Assembly: GCA_016713535.1 (NCBI GenBank)
Contig: JADJOY010000062.1
Coordinates: forward strand, 1 to 24,993
Origin: Deltaproteobacteria bacterium
GTDB taxonomy: Bacteria; JADJOY01
DNA: 24,993 bases
Reading direction: 5' to 3'
The translations under genes and the position numbers were made by a program. This document shows, piece by piece, positions 8,737 through 17,003 of the stretch. Within the stretch, counting starts at the first letter, position 1; each line of letters begins with the position of its first letter. The notes below the pieces were generated by a model, which made no database searches, had not been told where the DNA came from, and saw only the letters and a list, made by a program, of their open reading frames with translations.

Positions 8737-9752
8737 ATGCGATCGCGCCGCTGAATCTCACGGCGAAGGACTTCGGCACCGATCAGGATCCGCGCTGGTG
8801 CCCGGGCTGCGGGGACTACGCGATCCTCGCGCAGGTCAAGAAGGTCATGCCGGCGCTCGGCGTGACGCGGGAGAAGACCGTGTTCGTGTCGGGGATCGGC
8901 TGCTCGAGCCGCTTCCCGTATTACATGAACACCTACGGCTTCCACTCGATCCACGGCCGCGCGCCGGCGGTCGCGACCGGCCTCAAGGCCGCGCGGCCGG
9001 ACCTCACGGTGTGGGTCGCGACGGGTGACGGCGACGCGCTCTCGATCGGTGGCAACCACCTGATCCACGCGATGCGTCGCAACGTCGACCTCAAGATCCT
9101 GCTCTTCAACAACCGGATCTACGGCCTCACCAAGGGGCAGGTCTCGCCGACGTCGGAGATGGGCAAGAAGACCAAGTCGACGCCGCTCGGCAGCATCGAC
9201 CAGCCCTTGCATCCGATCGCCGTGGCGCTCGGCTCCGAGGCCACGTTCGTGGCGCGCACCGTCGACGTCCACACCAAGCACCTCGAAGAGGTGATCAAGC
9301 GGGCGGCGGCGCACCGCGGCACCGCGCTCGTCGAGATCTACCAGAACTGCAACATCTTCAACGACGGCGCCTTCGGGTACGCGACCGAGAAGGGTGTCAA
9401 GGACGACAACATCCTGGTGCTCGAGCACGGCAAGCCGCTCGTGTTCGGCAAGGATCGCGACAAGGGGTTGCGGTTCCGTGACGGTCAGCTCGAGGTCGTG
9501 AAGCTCGGCGACGGTGTCACCGAGAAGGACCTCGTGGTCCACGACGAGAAGCAGGAGAACGGAGTCCTGGCCTACATGCTGAGCCGCCTCCAGCATCCCG
9601 ACTTTCCGGAGCCGATGGGTGTGTTCCGGGCGGTGGAGCGGCCGGTCTACGAGGACATGCTCCACGCGCAGATCGACGACGCCAAGCGCCGGAAGGGGCT
9701 CGGCGACATCGGCAAGCTCTTGCTCGACGGGCCGACCTGGACGGTCGGCTGA
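8733..9752 (+). CDS. korB: 2-oxoacid:acceptor oxidoreductase beta subunit (KorB type)
   Basis: This 339-residue TPP-binding subunit partners KorA. Residues W-C-P-G-C-G (C23, C26), G-I-G-C-S-S-R (C57) and Y-Q-N-C-N-I-F-N-D (C206) supply the four cysteines that bind a [4Fe-4S] cluster in this family. The TPP/Mg motif runs from GDG (98-100) to NN (126-127). The region GLTKGQVSPTSEMGKKTKST is also characteristic. No separate ferredoxin-like delta subunit is encoded nearby, as expected for the two-subunit KorAB type. The ATG lies inside the end of korA (ATGA). A strong hairpin terminator follows 28 bases after the stop. Confidence 0.93.
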   Translation: MNAIAPLNLTAKDFGTDQDPRWCPGCGDYAILAQVKKVMPALGVTREKTVFVSGIGCSSRFPYYMNTYGFHSIHGRAPAVATGLKAARPDLTVWVATGDGDALSIGGNHLIHAMRRNVDLKILLFNNRIYGLTKGQVSPTSEMGKKTKSTPLGSIDQPLHPIAVALGSEATFVARTVDVHTKHLEEVIKRAAAHRGTALVEIYQNCNIFNDGAFGYATEKGVKDDNILVLEHGKPLVFGKDRDKGLRFRDGQLEVVKLGDGVTEKDLVVHDEKQENGVLAYMLSRLQHPDFPEPMGVFRAVERPVYEDMLHAQIDDAKRRKGLGDIGKLLLDGPTWTVG

Positions 9753-9779
9753 GCCGACCGCCGCCCGAGGCGGACGCCC

Positions 9780-9808
9780 AACGGGCGCCGGGAAACCGGC
9801 GCCCGTTT
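9780..9808 (+). terminator. Intrinsic terminator after korB
   Basis: Perfect 12-bp arms (AACGGGCGCCGG at 9780-9791 and its complement at 9796-9807) close a GAAA tetraloop, and the right arm ends in TTT. This is a very stable GNRA-capped hairpin 28 bases past the korB stop. Confidence 0.75.
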
Positions 9809-9815
9809 CCACGTC

Positions 9816-10278
9816 GGGAGGGCTCACGCCCTCCCCTACACACCCACGGGGAGTGAGAGGCGGCCGTGTAGGGGCGACCGCGAGGTCGCCCGCAGCGTTA
9901 GCACCCGGCACCGCCGGCGATACCGACGACCGCGCTCGTACCGGGAGGGCTCACGCCCTCCCCTACACACCCACGGGGAGTGAGAGGCGGCCGTGTAGGG
10001 GCGACCGCAAGGTCGCCCTCAGCGTTGGCATCCGGCTCCGCCGGCGATACCGACGACCGCGCTCGTACCGGGAGGGCTCACGCCCTCCCCTACACACCCA
10101 CGGGGAGTGACACGCGGCCGTGTAGGGGCGACCGCGAGGTCGCCCGCAGCGGGCCGGCCCGCAGGGTGCCCCTCCACCCACGGGGGGGAGCGGCTGTAGG
10201 GGCACCGCAGGCGCCCGGCACCGCCGGCGATATCGACGACCGCGCTCGTACCGGGAGGGCTCACGCCCTCCGCTACAC
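9816..10278. repeat. Tandem array of 127-bp structured repeats
   Basis: Units start at 9816, 9943, 10070 and 10253. The first two are 127 bp, the third is 183 bp through an internal partial duplication, and the fourth is cut short. Each full unit has hairpin A (GGGAGGGC-TCAC-GCCCTCCC, 9816-9835 in unit 1), then CTACAC (9836-9841) pairing at a distance with GTGTAG (9866-9871). Hairpin B follows (GGGCGACC-GCGA-GGTCGCCC, 9872-9891), then a linker with a CCGGC...GCCGG element and GGCGATACCGACGA. Units 1 and 2 differ at only a few bases. The last unit runs over the stop codon of the CPBP protease gene at 10273. There is no coding potential I believe in. Confidence 0.9.
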
Positions 10279-10944
10279 GGCGGGGGTCGGTGGGGGGGCG
10301 GGGGTGGCCGGCTCGGTGGCGATGAAGCGTCCCGCGGCGTCGATCCAGCCGCGGCGCAAGGCCGCCCCGAGCGCCAACCCCATCGTCAGGTCCACCGAGA
10401 AGTGGGCCGCCACGCCGGGCCACACGCTGCCCGAGACCTGCGCCAGGAAGCCGAACACGAGCCCGGCGGAGACGGCGATACCCACGTGTGCCCGGCACGT
10501 CCAGTGCAGGAGCCCGAAGAGCACCGCCTGGATGATCACGCCCGTGACCGGCTGGAGCGCGCCGCGGAAGAGCACCTCTTCACCGAGCCCGGCGCACGCC
10601 GCGATCAGCACGTAGTCCACCGGCCGGAAGCTCGCCCAGTCCGCGAGCGGAACGACGCGCTCGGCGATGGTGCCGAAGGGCGGCGAGCGACGGATCAGGA
10701 TGGCGATGCCGATCCCGGCGATGGCGCCCACGCCCAGCGCCGCGACGGTGCCGATCGCGATCCGCCAGTCCCAGCGCAGCGCCTGCCTCAGGTCGGCGCT
10801 CGGGCTGACACCGTCGATCGACCACGCGACCAGGAGCTGGACCAGCGTGAAACCGATCGCGAGCCTGAGCAGCGCCTCGCGGGAGTATTGCCCGCGAACG
10901 GTGCGCGCCGGGCGCGGCTCGGTGGCGCTCGAATCGGTAACCAT
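10273..10944 (-). CDS. CPBP (CAAX/Abi) family intramembrane protease
   Basis: The protein has 223 residues with several hydrophobic segments (about 27-43, 60-84, 110-121, 133-148, 155-170). The CPBP signature is present: A-G-L-G-E-E-V-L-F-R-G (E122, E123, R127), F-G-L-L-H-W (H147) and H-F-S-V-D (H181, with D185 where Asn is usual). These residues form the intramembrane glutamic protease site of Rce1-like enzymes. In bacteria the family has varied or unknown substrates, so no target is proposed. The C-terminus is Pro/Thr-rich (ATPAPPPTPAV). The ATG at 10944 is divergent from the methyltransferase gene, and the TAG stop lies inside a copy of the 127-bp repeat. The 174 bases between it and the methyltransferase include a long G run near 11021-11029 and no clear promoter. 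Confidence 0.85.
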   Translation of the reverse strand: MVTDSSATEPRPARTVRGQYSREALLRLAIGFTLVQLLVAWSIDGVSPSADLRQALRWDWRIAIGTVAALGVGAIAGIGIAILIRRSPPFGTIAERVVPLADWASFRPVDYVLIAACAGLGEEVLFRGALQPVTGVIIQAVLFGLLHWTCRAHVGIAVSAGLVFGFLAQVSGSVWPGVAAHFSVDLTMGLALGAALRRGWIDAAGRFIATEPATPAPPPTPAV

Positions 10945-11118
10945 GACCCAGTGTCTAGAATGCCGTGTTTGCCGGTCTCCTGGCGAGTCCGCGATCGCGG
11001 GGTGCCGATCGGGCCGATGCGGGGGGGGGCCCGGACCCGTGACGGTCTCGCCCGATGACCCGAGGTTGCGGGTGCCCCTGTGTCGTGGCAGGAGTGGCGT
11101 CTACCGAGGGGGTGGGCC

Positions 11119-12171
11119 ATGCGACTGGGCGTCATCGGAGAGAATCTCGTCGAGAGGATCCTCGCGCGTACCAACCTCGCCCCGGCCCCGCTCATCGAGA
11201 CGCAGATCGCGTTCAGCATGGCGCGCGCGATCATGGCGGGCGTGAAGGTCGGGCTCTACGACGCGATCGGCAGCCATGCGAAGACCGCTGCCGAGGTCGC
11301 CGCGACTTGCAAGACCGCTCCCGAGGCGACCGCCAAGCTCCTGGACACGCTGGTCGGCTGCCGTTACCTGACCTATCGCGACGGCCGCTACCGCCTCACC
11401 GAGAAGTCCCGCAAGTGGCTGGTGACGACGTCGCCGCACTCGATCGCGGACAAGCTGCTCTTCCAGTACGACGAGTGGGACGTCGTGGCGAAGTACGAGG
11501 AGTACCTGACGACCGGGGAGCCGCTCGAGCTCCACGGCACGCTCGAAGGCGGCGCGATCTGGGATCGCTACCAGCGCGGCATGCGCGCCGTGGCGGGGAT
11601 CTCGGCGGACGAGGTGGCGGCGCGCATGCCGGTTTCAGCGGGCGCGACCGACATGCTCGACATCGGCGGGTCGCATGGCTACTTCTCGGTGTGCGTGTGC
11701 TGCCGCCGCGCCGCGCTGCGCTCGACGATCCTCGATCTCCCGGAGGCCATCGAGCACGCGGCGGCGATCCTCGCCCGCGAAGGGATGGGCGAGCGAGTCC
11801 GGCACCGAGCCGGGAACGCGCTCACCGACGATCTCGGCAGCGAGACATGGGACGTGGTGTTCCTCTCCCAGCTCGTCCACCACTTCACCGACGAGCAGAA
11901 CCGCGAGCTCATGAAGCGGATCGGCCGCTCACTCAAGCCGGATGGCGTGTGCGTGCTGCTCGACGTGATCCGCCCCTCGACACCGGAGGCCGCGGGAGGG
12001 GTGGGTGCGGTGCTCGATCTCTACTTCGCCGCGACCAGCCGCTCGGGCACCTGGCCGATCGCGACCATGCAGGCGTGGCACCGGGATGCCGGCCTGTCGG
12101 TGGAGGCGCCCATCCCGCTGCGCACCCTGCCCAACGCGGCGATGGTGGTGGGACGCAGACCGCGCGCGTGA
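11119..12171 (+). CDS. SAM-dependent O-methyltransferase (acetylserotonin O-methyltransferase-like)
   Basis: The 350-residue product has an N-terminal winged-helix dimerisation domain (about 25-105, with ARAIMAGVKVGLYDAIG and YRDGRYRLTEKSRKWL). A class I methyltransferase domain follows. The SAM loop is L-D-I-G-G-S-H-G (180-187), the acidic strand is T-I-L-D-L-P, and F-L-S-Q-L-V-H-H-F (248-256) carries a His at the usual catalytic-base region. This is the Methyltransf_2 architecture of small-molecule O-methyltransferases, and the substrate is unknown. I chose the ATG at 11119, preceded by GGGGGTG at six bases. An upstream in-frame GTG at 11080 would add 13 residues. It converges on the hydrolase gene, whose stop is 12 bases away. 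Confidence 0.85.
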   Translation: MRLGVIGENLVERILARTNLAPAPLIETQIAFSMARAIMAGVKVGLYDAIGSHAKTAAEVAATCKTAPEATAKLLDTLVGCRYLTYRDGRYRLTEKSRKWLVTTSPHSIADKLLFQYDEWDVVAKYEEYLTTGEPLELHGTLEGGAIWDRYQRGMRAVAGISADEVAARMPVSAGATDMLDIGGSHGYFSVCVCCRRAALRSTILDLPEAIEHAAAILAREGMGERVRHRAGNALTDDLGSETWDVVFLSQLVHHFTDEQNRELMKRIGRSLKPDGVCVLLDVIRPSTPEAAGGVGAVLDLYFAATSRSGTWPIATMQAWHRDAGLSVEAPIPLRTLPNAAMVVGRRPRA

Positions 12172-12183
12172 AGCAGCGCGGCT

Positions 12184-14275
12184 CTACGGACAGGGACCGT
12201 CGATCGCGGTGCCGCGGATGATGCTCGGCACGCCTTGCGGATCGGAGAGCAACGTCTCGAGGAAACATCCGTAGGCGTTCTTGGCGTCGGGACGCTGCGC
12301 GGACACGTAGTGGCCCTCGCGGATCGGGTCCTTCTCGTAGCGCACCACCGCGAACGTGAGCGGCGAGCCGTCGGGGCGGGTCTCGTTGCCGCGCACCGGC
12401 TCGGCCGAGAGGATGTCGTTGCCGGCGAACCGGATGGCGTCCTCGAGGCGCTGGTAGGGGGTCGGTGGTCTGGCTGTCGCCGAGCATGTCGACGCCGATC
12501 GCCGCCACCAGGCCGCGCTGCAGGTTGGCGGTGGTCTGGAGGTCGTAGGTGCCCTCGATCACCAGCACGTGCGGGGTGTCGCGATCCTCGGGCGGGTCGA
12601 TCCGGATGCGCCGCACGTAGTTCACGTTGTCGGCCTCGCCGACCGTGTGGTCGAAGATCCCGATCACCGGATGGAAGAGGTCGAGGACCTCGTCGTCACC
12701 CATGCCGAGGTAGAGCTTCAAGATCTCGGAGAGCGGCGGGTCCTGTGGGCCGAGGGCGAACTCGCCCCAGCCGCCGCCCGCCCCGGTCAGCACCGCGCCG
12801 CGGAAGCCGTCGTGCAGCGAGGCGAACATCCCCGTCAGATAGGCGCCCAGGCTCTGGCCGGACACCACGACCTTGCTCGGGTCGTAGCGGAGCTGGCCGT
12901 CGGGGGCGGCGCTGGCGTCGGCTCCGGGACAGGCGGAGGCGTCGACGCGAAGGGCGAGCAGCACCTTCAGGAACTCGAGCTGGTCGAGGATCATCTGCGC
13001 GAAGTTGTCGCGCATCGCGTACGGGCGGGTGAAGTTGTAGGCGATGTAGCCCCCGGCCGAGAGTGAGCCGATGCGCTCCGGGTTGAGGCTGCCCGCCGAG
13101 CTGCCGGCGCCCCAGCCGCGCAGCGCCACCACGTAGGCGGGGCCTTCGCCGTAGACGGCGTCGCCACCCACCTCGAGCACCGGACCGCGACTCACCACCT
13201 GATCGGAGGTGCCACCGGTGCCGTGGATGTAGAGGTAGAGCGGAAACCCGCCGCTCTCCATCACGCGCTTCGGGAAGGACACGACGAACGGCACGAGGTC
13301 GCGGCGCTGCTCGACGAGCTTGCCGTCCGCGCCGCGGGTCTGGATCACGCCGCCCGAGACGAGGTAGGGCGGCGAGCCGTCCTGGTAGGCGGGCACGTGG
13401 TAGGTGCCGCGGAAGGCGCAGTACTCGGCGCGCTCGTAGAGCGGCTCGAGCGGGCCGTCGAGGGAGACGGTGGGCAGCGCCTCGACCTGGCGAACGAAGT
13501 CGGTGAGGCGGGTGGTGCGGTCTCCGGTCGAGTACACGGTCGCCGCGATCACGTCGTCGCGGTCGAGGCCTTGCGCGCGCAGGTAGTCACGGAGTGCGGC
13601 GAACGAGCTGGCGAGCTTCGCCCCCGCCTGGTCACCGGTCGGGTTGCGGCCGGCGAGCGCGCTGCGCAGCACCGCGTGCTGGCCGACGTCCTCGGGGCGC
13701 GCGAACGCCGAGCGCAGCACCACGGCGGCGTAGGTCGCGTCGCGCTCGAGGAGCACGCCCGACACCGGCAGCATCGTGAGGAGCTGGCCGGGGCGGTAGC
13801 TGTCGGGAGCGTCGTGGTAGTCGAGCCACACCGGCACGCGTGAGCCGTAGCGCGCGCCCTCGCTCAGATTCACCAGGAAGTAGGGCGACGGTGTACGCGT
13901 CGTCGCCATCGGGTCGGGTAGCGGCTCGATGCCGCCGAACGACCGGTCGAACCGGAAGAAGACCGCGCCGCTCTGCGAGAAGTTGGTGATCCCGGAGCCC
14001 GCGAGCTGGATCATCTCCTGGACGCCGCCCAGGTTCTTGGGGTTGGGGAAGCGGCTCGCATCGACGGTGCCGTCGCCGCGGAGCCGCACGTCGGCCGGCC
14101 ACGGCTGGTCGAAGAAGCCGCCCTCGGCGCTCAGGTCGTAGCGGACCTTGGCGGCGGTGCTGGCGCTCGAGTCGGCGCCGCCGCCCGAGGTGCAGGCGGC
14201 GGCGAGGAGAAGCAGTGCGAGGAGTGGCGTGACGCGCGAACGCGAGGACCCGAGCACGCGATGGATCCTCGTCAC
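12184..14275 (-). CDS. Alpha/beta-hydrolase-like lipoprotein, one frameshift
   Basis: A GTG at 14275 starts a lipoprotein with signal TPLLALLLLAAAC (lipobox Cys28), so it is probably membrane-anchored and exported. The mature part is about 670 residues. Residues about 45-260 resemble the N-terminal region of bacterial extracellular lipases. The hydrolase core has Y-I-H-G-T-G-G (oxyanion region, 349-355), G-Q-S-L-G (nucleophile Ser475) and V-I-E-G-T-Y-D (candidate acid Asp578). The reading frame breaks at 12457-12461, where five Gs replace the four needed for D-P-Y-Q-R-L-E-D. It resumes as RYEKDPIREGHYVSAQRPD, which holds the likely catalytic His, and ends at 12184. With that base removed, the protein has 696 residues. 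It overlaps the DUF6986 gene by GTGA. An esterase or lipase role is likely, and the substrate is unknown. Confidence 0.75.
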
Positions 14276-15731
14276 GCCGTCCGCCGCGCGCGCAAGCCTT
14301 GACGCGGTTCTTGACGATCTTCACGAACGAGCGGCCGCGCAGCTCGTCGAGGGTGATGCCCGTGGCGAGCGCCTCTTCCTCGGTGATCGCGCCGCAGGCG
14401 ATGCCGCGCAGGAAGAAGTTGAGGAGGCCCTGGCCGGTGGCCGCGTCGTCGAAGGTGTTGCCGATGAGCGTGGCCTTGGCCGCGGAGTCGATGAACTTGT
14501 TCAAGCGGTTCGAGGCGTCCGCGAGGCTCTCGAGGAAGAACCGGTAGACCGCCGCGTAGCGGATCGGGAGCTGCGCGGGGTTCAGGTCCCAGCCCTGGTA
14601 GTAGCCGTGCGAGAGCGAGTGCCGGACGTTGTCGTAGTGGAGCTTCCACGCCGAGTGGACCACCGCGCGGTTCTCGGCCTGCTGCTGCGGCGTGAGCGGC
14701 TTCTCCGCCGTACCGCGGTGCGGGCCGATCGGCATGATCGTGGTCGAGCCGTCGCAGATCATGACGCCGGTCTGGGCGAGGCCGACCTGCATGACGTGGC
14801 GCGCGAAGTCCGCGGCGCGGTGGGTGTGGCGCTGGAACGCCGCGGTGATGTTCACGAGGGCCGTGTAGTCGTAGGTGCCGTACGCCGCCGATCGTACCCG
14901 GCCGCGGCCCGCGCGCACCAGCTTGAAGACCGCGTTCGAGCCCTCGGCGTCGATGATCGACTGCGGCGTCTCGATCATGATGTCGATCCCGACCGCGCCC
15001 TTCTTGATCCCGAGTCGCTCCTCCAGCATGTCGAGCAGGTCCGCGAGCGCCGCGACCTGCTCGGGGATGGTCACCTTGGGAAGCGTGACCACGAACGGGA
15101 CCGGCACCTCGCCGCCGGTCTTGGCGGCCAGGCTGGTGAGGAAGATGTCGAGGGTCCGCACCGCGCGCACGCGGCACTCCTCGGTGAACGACTTGATGCG
15201 GAAGCCGATGAAGGGCGGCAGCGTCTTGGCGGCCAAGCCCTTGGCCACCTCCTCGGCCGCCGACGCCGCGTGGCCGTCCTCCTCGGGGTCCGGCCGGTTG
15301 CCGTAGCCGTCCTCGAAGTCGAGGCGGCTCTCTTCGATCGGCTCACGGCCGAGCTTCTCACGGACGCGTTGGTAGACGGTGTAGGCGAGCCACGCCGGCT
15401 CGTAGACCGTGTGCTTGTGCCCGTCGCCCACCGCGAGCGCCGCGGTCAGGGCGTCGACGTCGGCCGAGCTCGAGGGCAGCGTCTCGTGGCCCGGCATCTC
15501 GAGCGCCTTCGCGAAGGACGCGAAGTTGGGCGCGTACTCGTCGAGCGCCTTGAGGGCCAAACCGCCGAGCTTCTTGGCCAGATCGGCCTTGAAGAGGTGC
15601 GCGCCGCCGTAAACCGTGTGCACCGGCTGGCGATCGTGCGGATCGCCGGGGTAGAAGCCGCGGAAGGCTTCGTTGGCCTTGGCGAGGCGGTCGAGGATGG
15701 CGTGAGTGTCTTTGTCGGAGAGCGTGGTCAT
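14272..15731 (-). CDS. DUF6986 HpcH/HpaI aldolase/citrate-lyase-like protein
   Basis: The ATG at 15731 (GAGAGGGG upstream) starts MTTLSDKDTHAILDRLAKAN. Motifs include YPGDPHDRQPVHTVYGGAHL, R-L-D-F-E-D-G-Y-G-N-R-P-D-x-E-E-D (metal/phosphate-binding region of the citrate-lyase beta fold), T-L-D-I-F-L, V-T-L-P-K-V, I-M-I-E-T-P-Q-S-I and SHGYYQGWDLNPAQLPIRYA. These are the hallmarks of the DUF6986 family, sometimes annotated as aldolase or phosphoenolpyruvate kinase. The fold suggests C-C bond cleavage of an oxoacid or acyl-CoA, but the reaction is unknown. After IVKNRVK the frame as written runs on uninterrupted into the next gene. One extra G near 14295-14305 would give K-G-L-R-A-R-R-T-A and a TGA at 14272-14274, overlapping the next gene's GTG. 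I adopt that end, about 486 residues. Confidence 0.8.
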
Positions 15732-15763
15732 GGCGATTACCCCTCTCACAGCGGGAGAGGGGG

Positions 15764-15792
15764 AGAGTAATTTCGGGCCACCACTCGATCAA
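15764..15792 (-). promoter_or_regulatory. Candidate promoter of the DUF6986/hydrolase operon
   Basis: On the minus strand TTGATC (15787-15792) and TACTCT (15764-15769) are 17 bases apart. The -10 box is weak. A start near 15757 would leave a leader of about 26 bases before the ATG at 15731. Confidence 0.35.
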
Positions 15793-15806
15793 GGCTCGCG
15801 CGAGCC
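15793..15806. promoter_or_regulatory. Perfect 14-bp palindrome abutting the -35 box
   Basis: GGCTCGCGCGAGCC is fully self-complementary and directly touches the minus-strand -35 at 15787-15792. It could be an operator, or a chance result of high GC content. Confidence 0.3.
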
Positions 15807-15884
15807 GAGGCGACGCCGGAAAAGCGGCCTGGGACGGCGAGCTTGCGCGCGCCGGTCGCCGGTGGTTCGATCCGCGCCCGAGAC

Positions 15885-17003
15885 ATGACGAACTGGTTCG
15901 AGCATCCCGTGGCGCTCGGCTCGTTTCGGGCCTGGATCCGCGTGGTGCGGGAGGCCGAGTCGATCGACCGCGCGTTGTGGCCGCGGGTCGGCGCGATCGC
16001 GCTCAGGACCCTCGCCACCGGCCCGGTGCGCGCGCTCGAGCGGGCACGCTTCGGGCGCGCGCTGGACGCGGCCCCGCTCCATCCCGAGCCGCTCTTCGTC
16101 CTCGGCCACTGGCGCACCGGCACGACCCACCTCCTCAACCTCCTCGCGAAGGACCCCCAGTTCGGGTTCGTCTCGACCTACCAGGCGATGGTGCCCGGCT
16201 TCTGTCTGAGCACCGAGCGCTGGGTGAAGCCCACGCTCGCCCGCTCCCTCGCGAGGAATCACCCGACCCGCGAGATCGACAACATGCCCCTCGATCTCGA
16301 CGCGCCGCAGGAAGAGGCGTTCGCGCTCGCCAACCTGACCCACCGCGCGTCGCTGCACGTGTTCGCGCTTCCTCGTCAGGGGATCCAGCTCTTCGAGCGC
16401 TACGGCCTCCTCGACGGGCTCGGCGAGGACGAGCGCCGGGCGTGGATCGAGACCTACCTGCGGTTGCTGCGCACCGCCAGCCACCGCGCGGGAGGGCGCC
16501 GCCTGGTGCTCAAGGACCCGTCCAACACCGGCCGGATCCGCACCTTGCTCGAGCTCTTTCCGCGCGCGCGGTTCGTGCACATCGTGCGCGACCCGCACCG
16601 GGTGCTGCCGTCGACCCTCGGCATCTACCGCGTGGTCCTCGCCAAGGCCCAGCTCCAGCGGGTGTCGGCCGCCGAGGTCGAGGAGCTCGTGCTCACGATC
16701 TACGAGCGCCTCATGAGGAAGTACCTCGACGAGCACCGGGCGATCCCGCCTGGTCAGCTCACCTAGGTGCGCTACGAAGAGCTGGAGGAGCGGCCGATGG
16801 CCGAGCTCGAGCGGATCTATGCCGAGCTCGGGATCGACGGCTTCGCGGGCGCCCGGCCCGCGGTCGAGGCCTACCTCGCGGGGCTCGGCGCGTTCCGCAA
16901 GAACGAATACCGCGTCGACGACGACGTGGCGGCGAAGGTGAGCGCGCGCTGGGGCTTCGCGCTCGATGCGTGGGGTTACCCGCGGCTCGGAGCCGCGGCG
17001 TGA
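15885..17003 (+). CDS. PAPS-dependent sulfotransferase family protein with an in-frame amber codon
   Basis: The family transfers sulfate from PAPS to an acceptor. The 5'-phosphosulfate loop is G-H-W-R-T-G-T-T-H (74-82). The segment V-L-K-D-P-S-N-T-G-R (208-217) is the substrate-side strand. The 3'-phosphate motif is F-V-H-I-V-R-D-P (230-237). These match the long sulfotransferases common in mycobacteria, Binatota and delta-proteobacteria, and the length of about 372 residues is normal. Codon 294 is TAG (16764-16766), in the middle of a conserved-looking stretch that resumes at once in the same frame as VRYEELEERPMAELERIYAE. A single G-to-T change from GAG would explain it. Without readthrough, the protein would lose its last 78 residues. 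ATG 15885 is preferred over upstream non-ATG starts. The stop overlaps the next gene's GTG. Confidence 0.82.

Noticed and set aside
9816-10278. Possible CRISPR array
   Set aside because: Whole 127-bp units are repeated with no unique spacers, and no cas gene is present.
14148-15770. 540-codon open frame on the plus strand
   Set aside because: It mirrors the DUF6986 gene. Its composition is Arg/Glu/Val-rich with no recognisable domain.
16764-16766. Pyrrolysine or programmed readthrough at the amber codon
   Set aside because: No suppressor machinery is visible in the window, and a single base change plus general error load explains it better.
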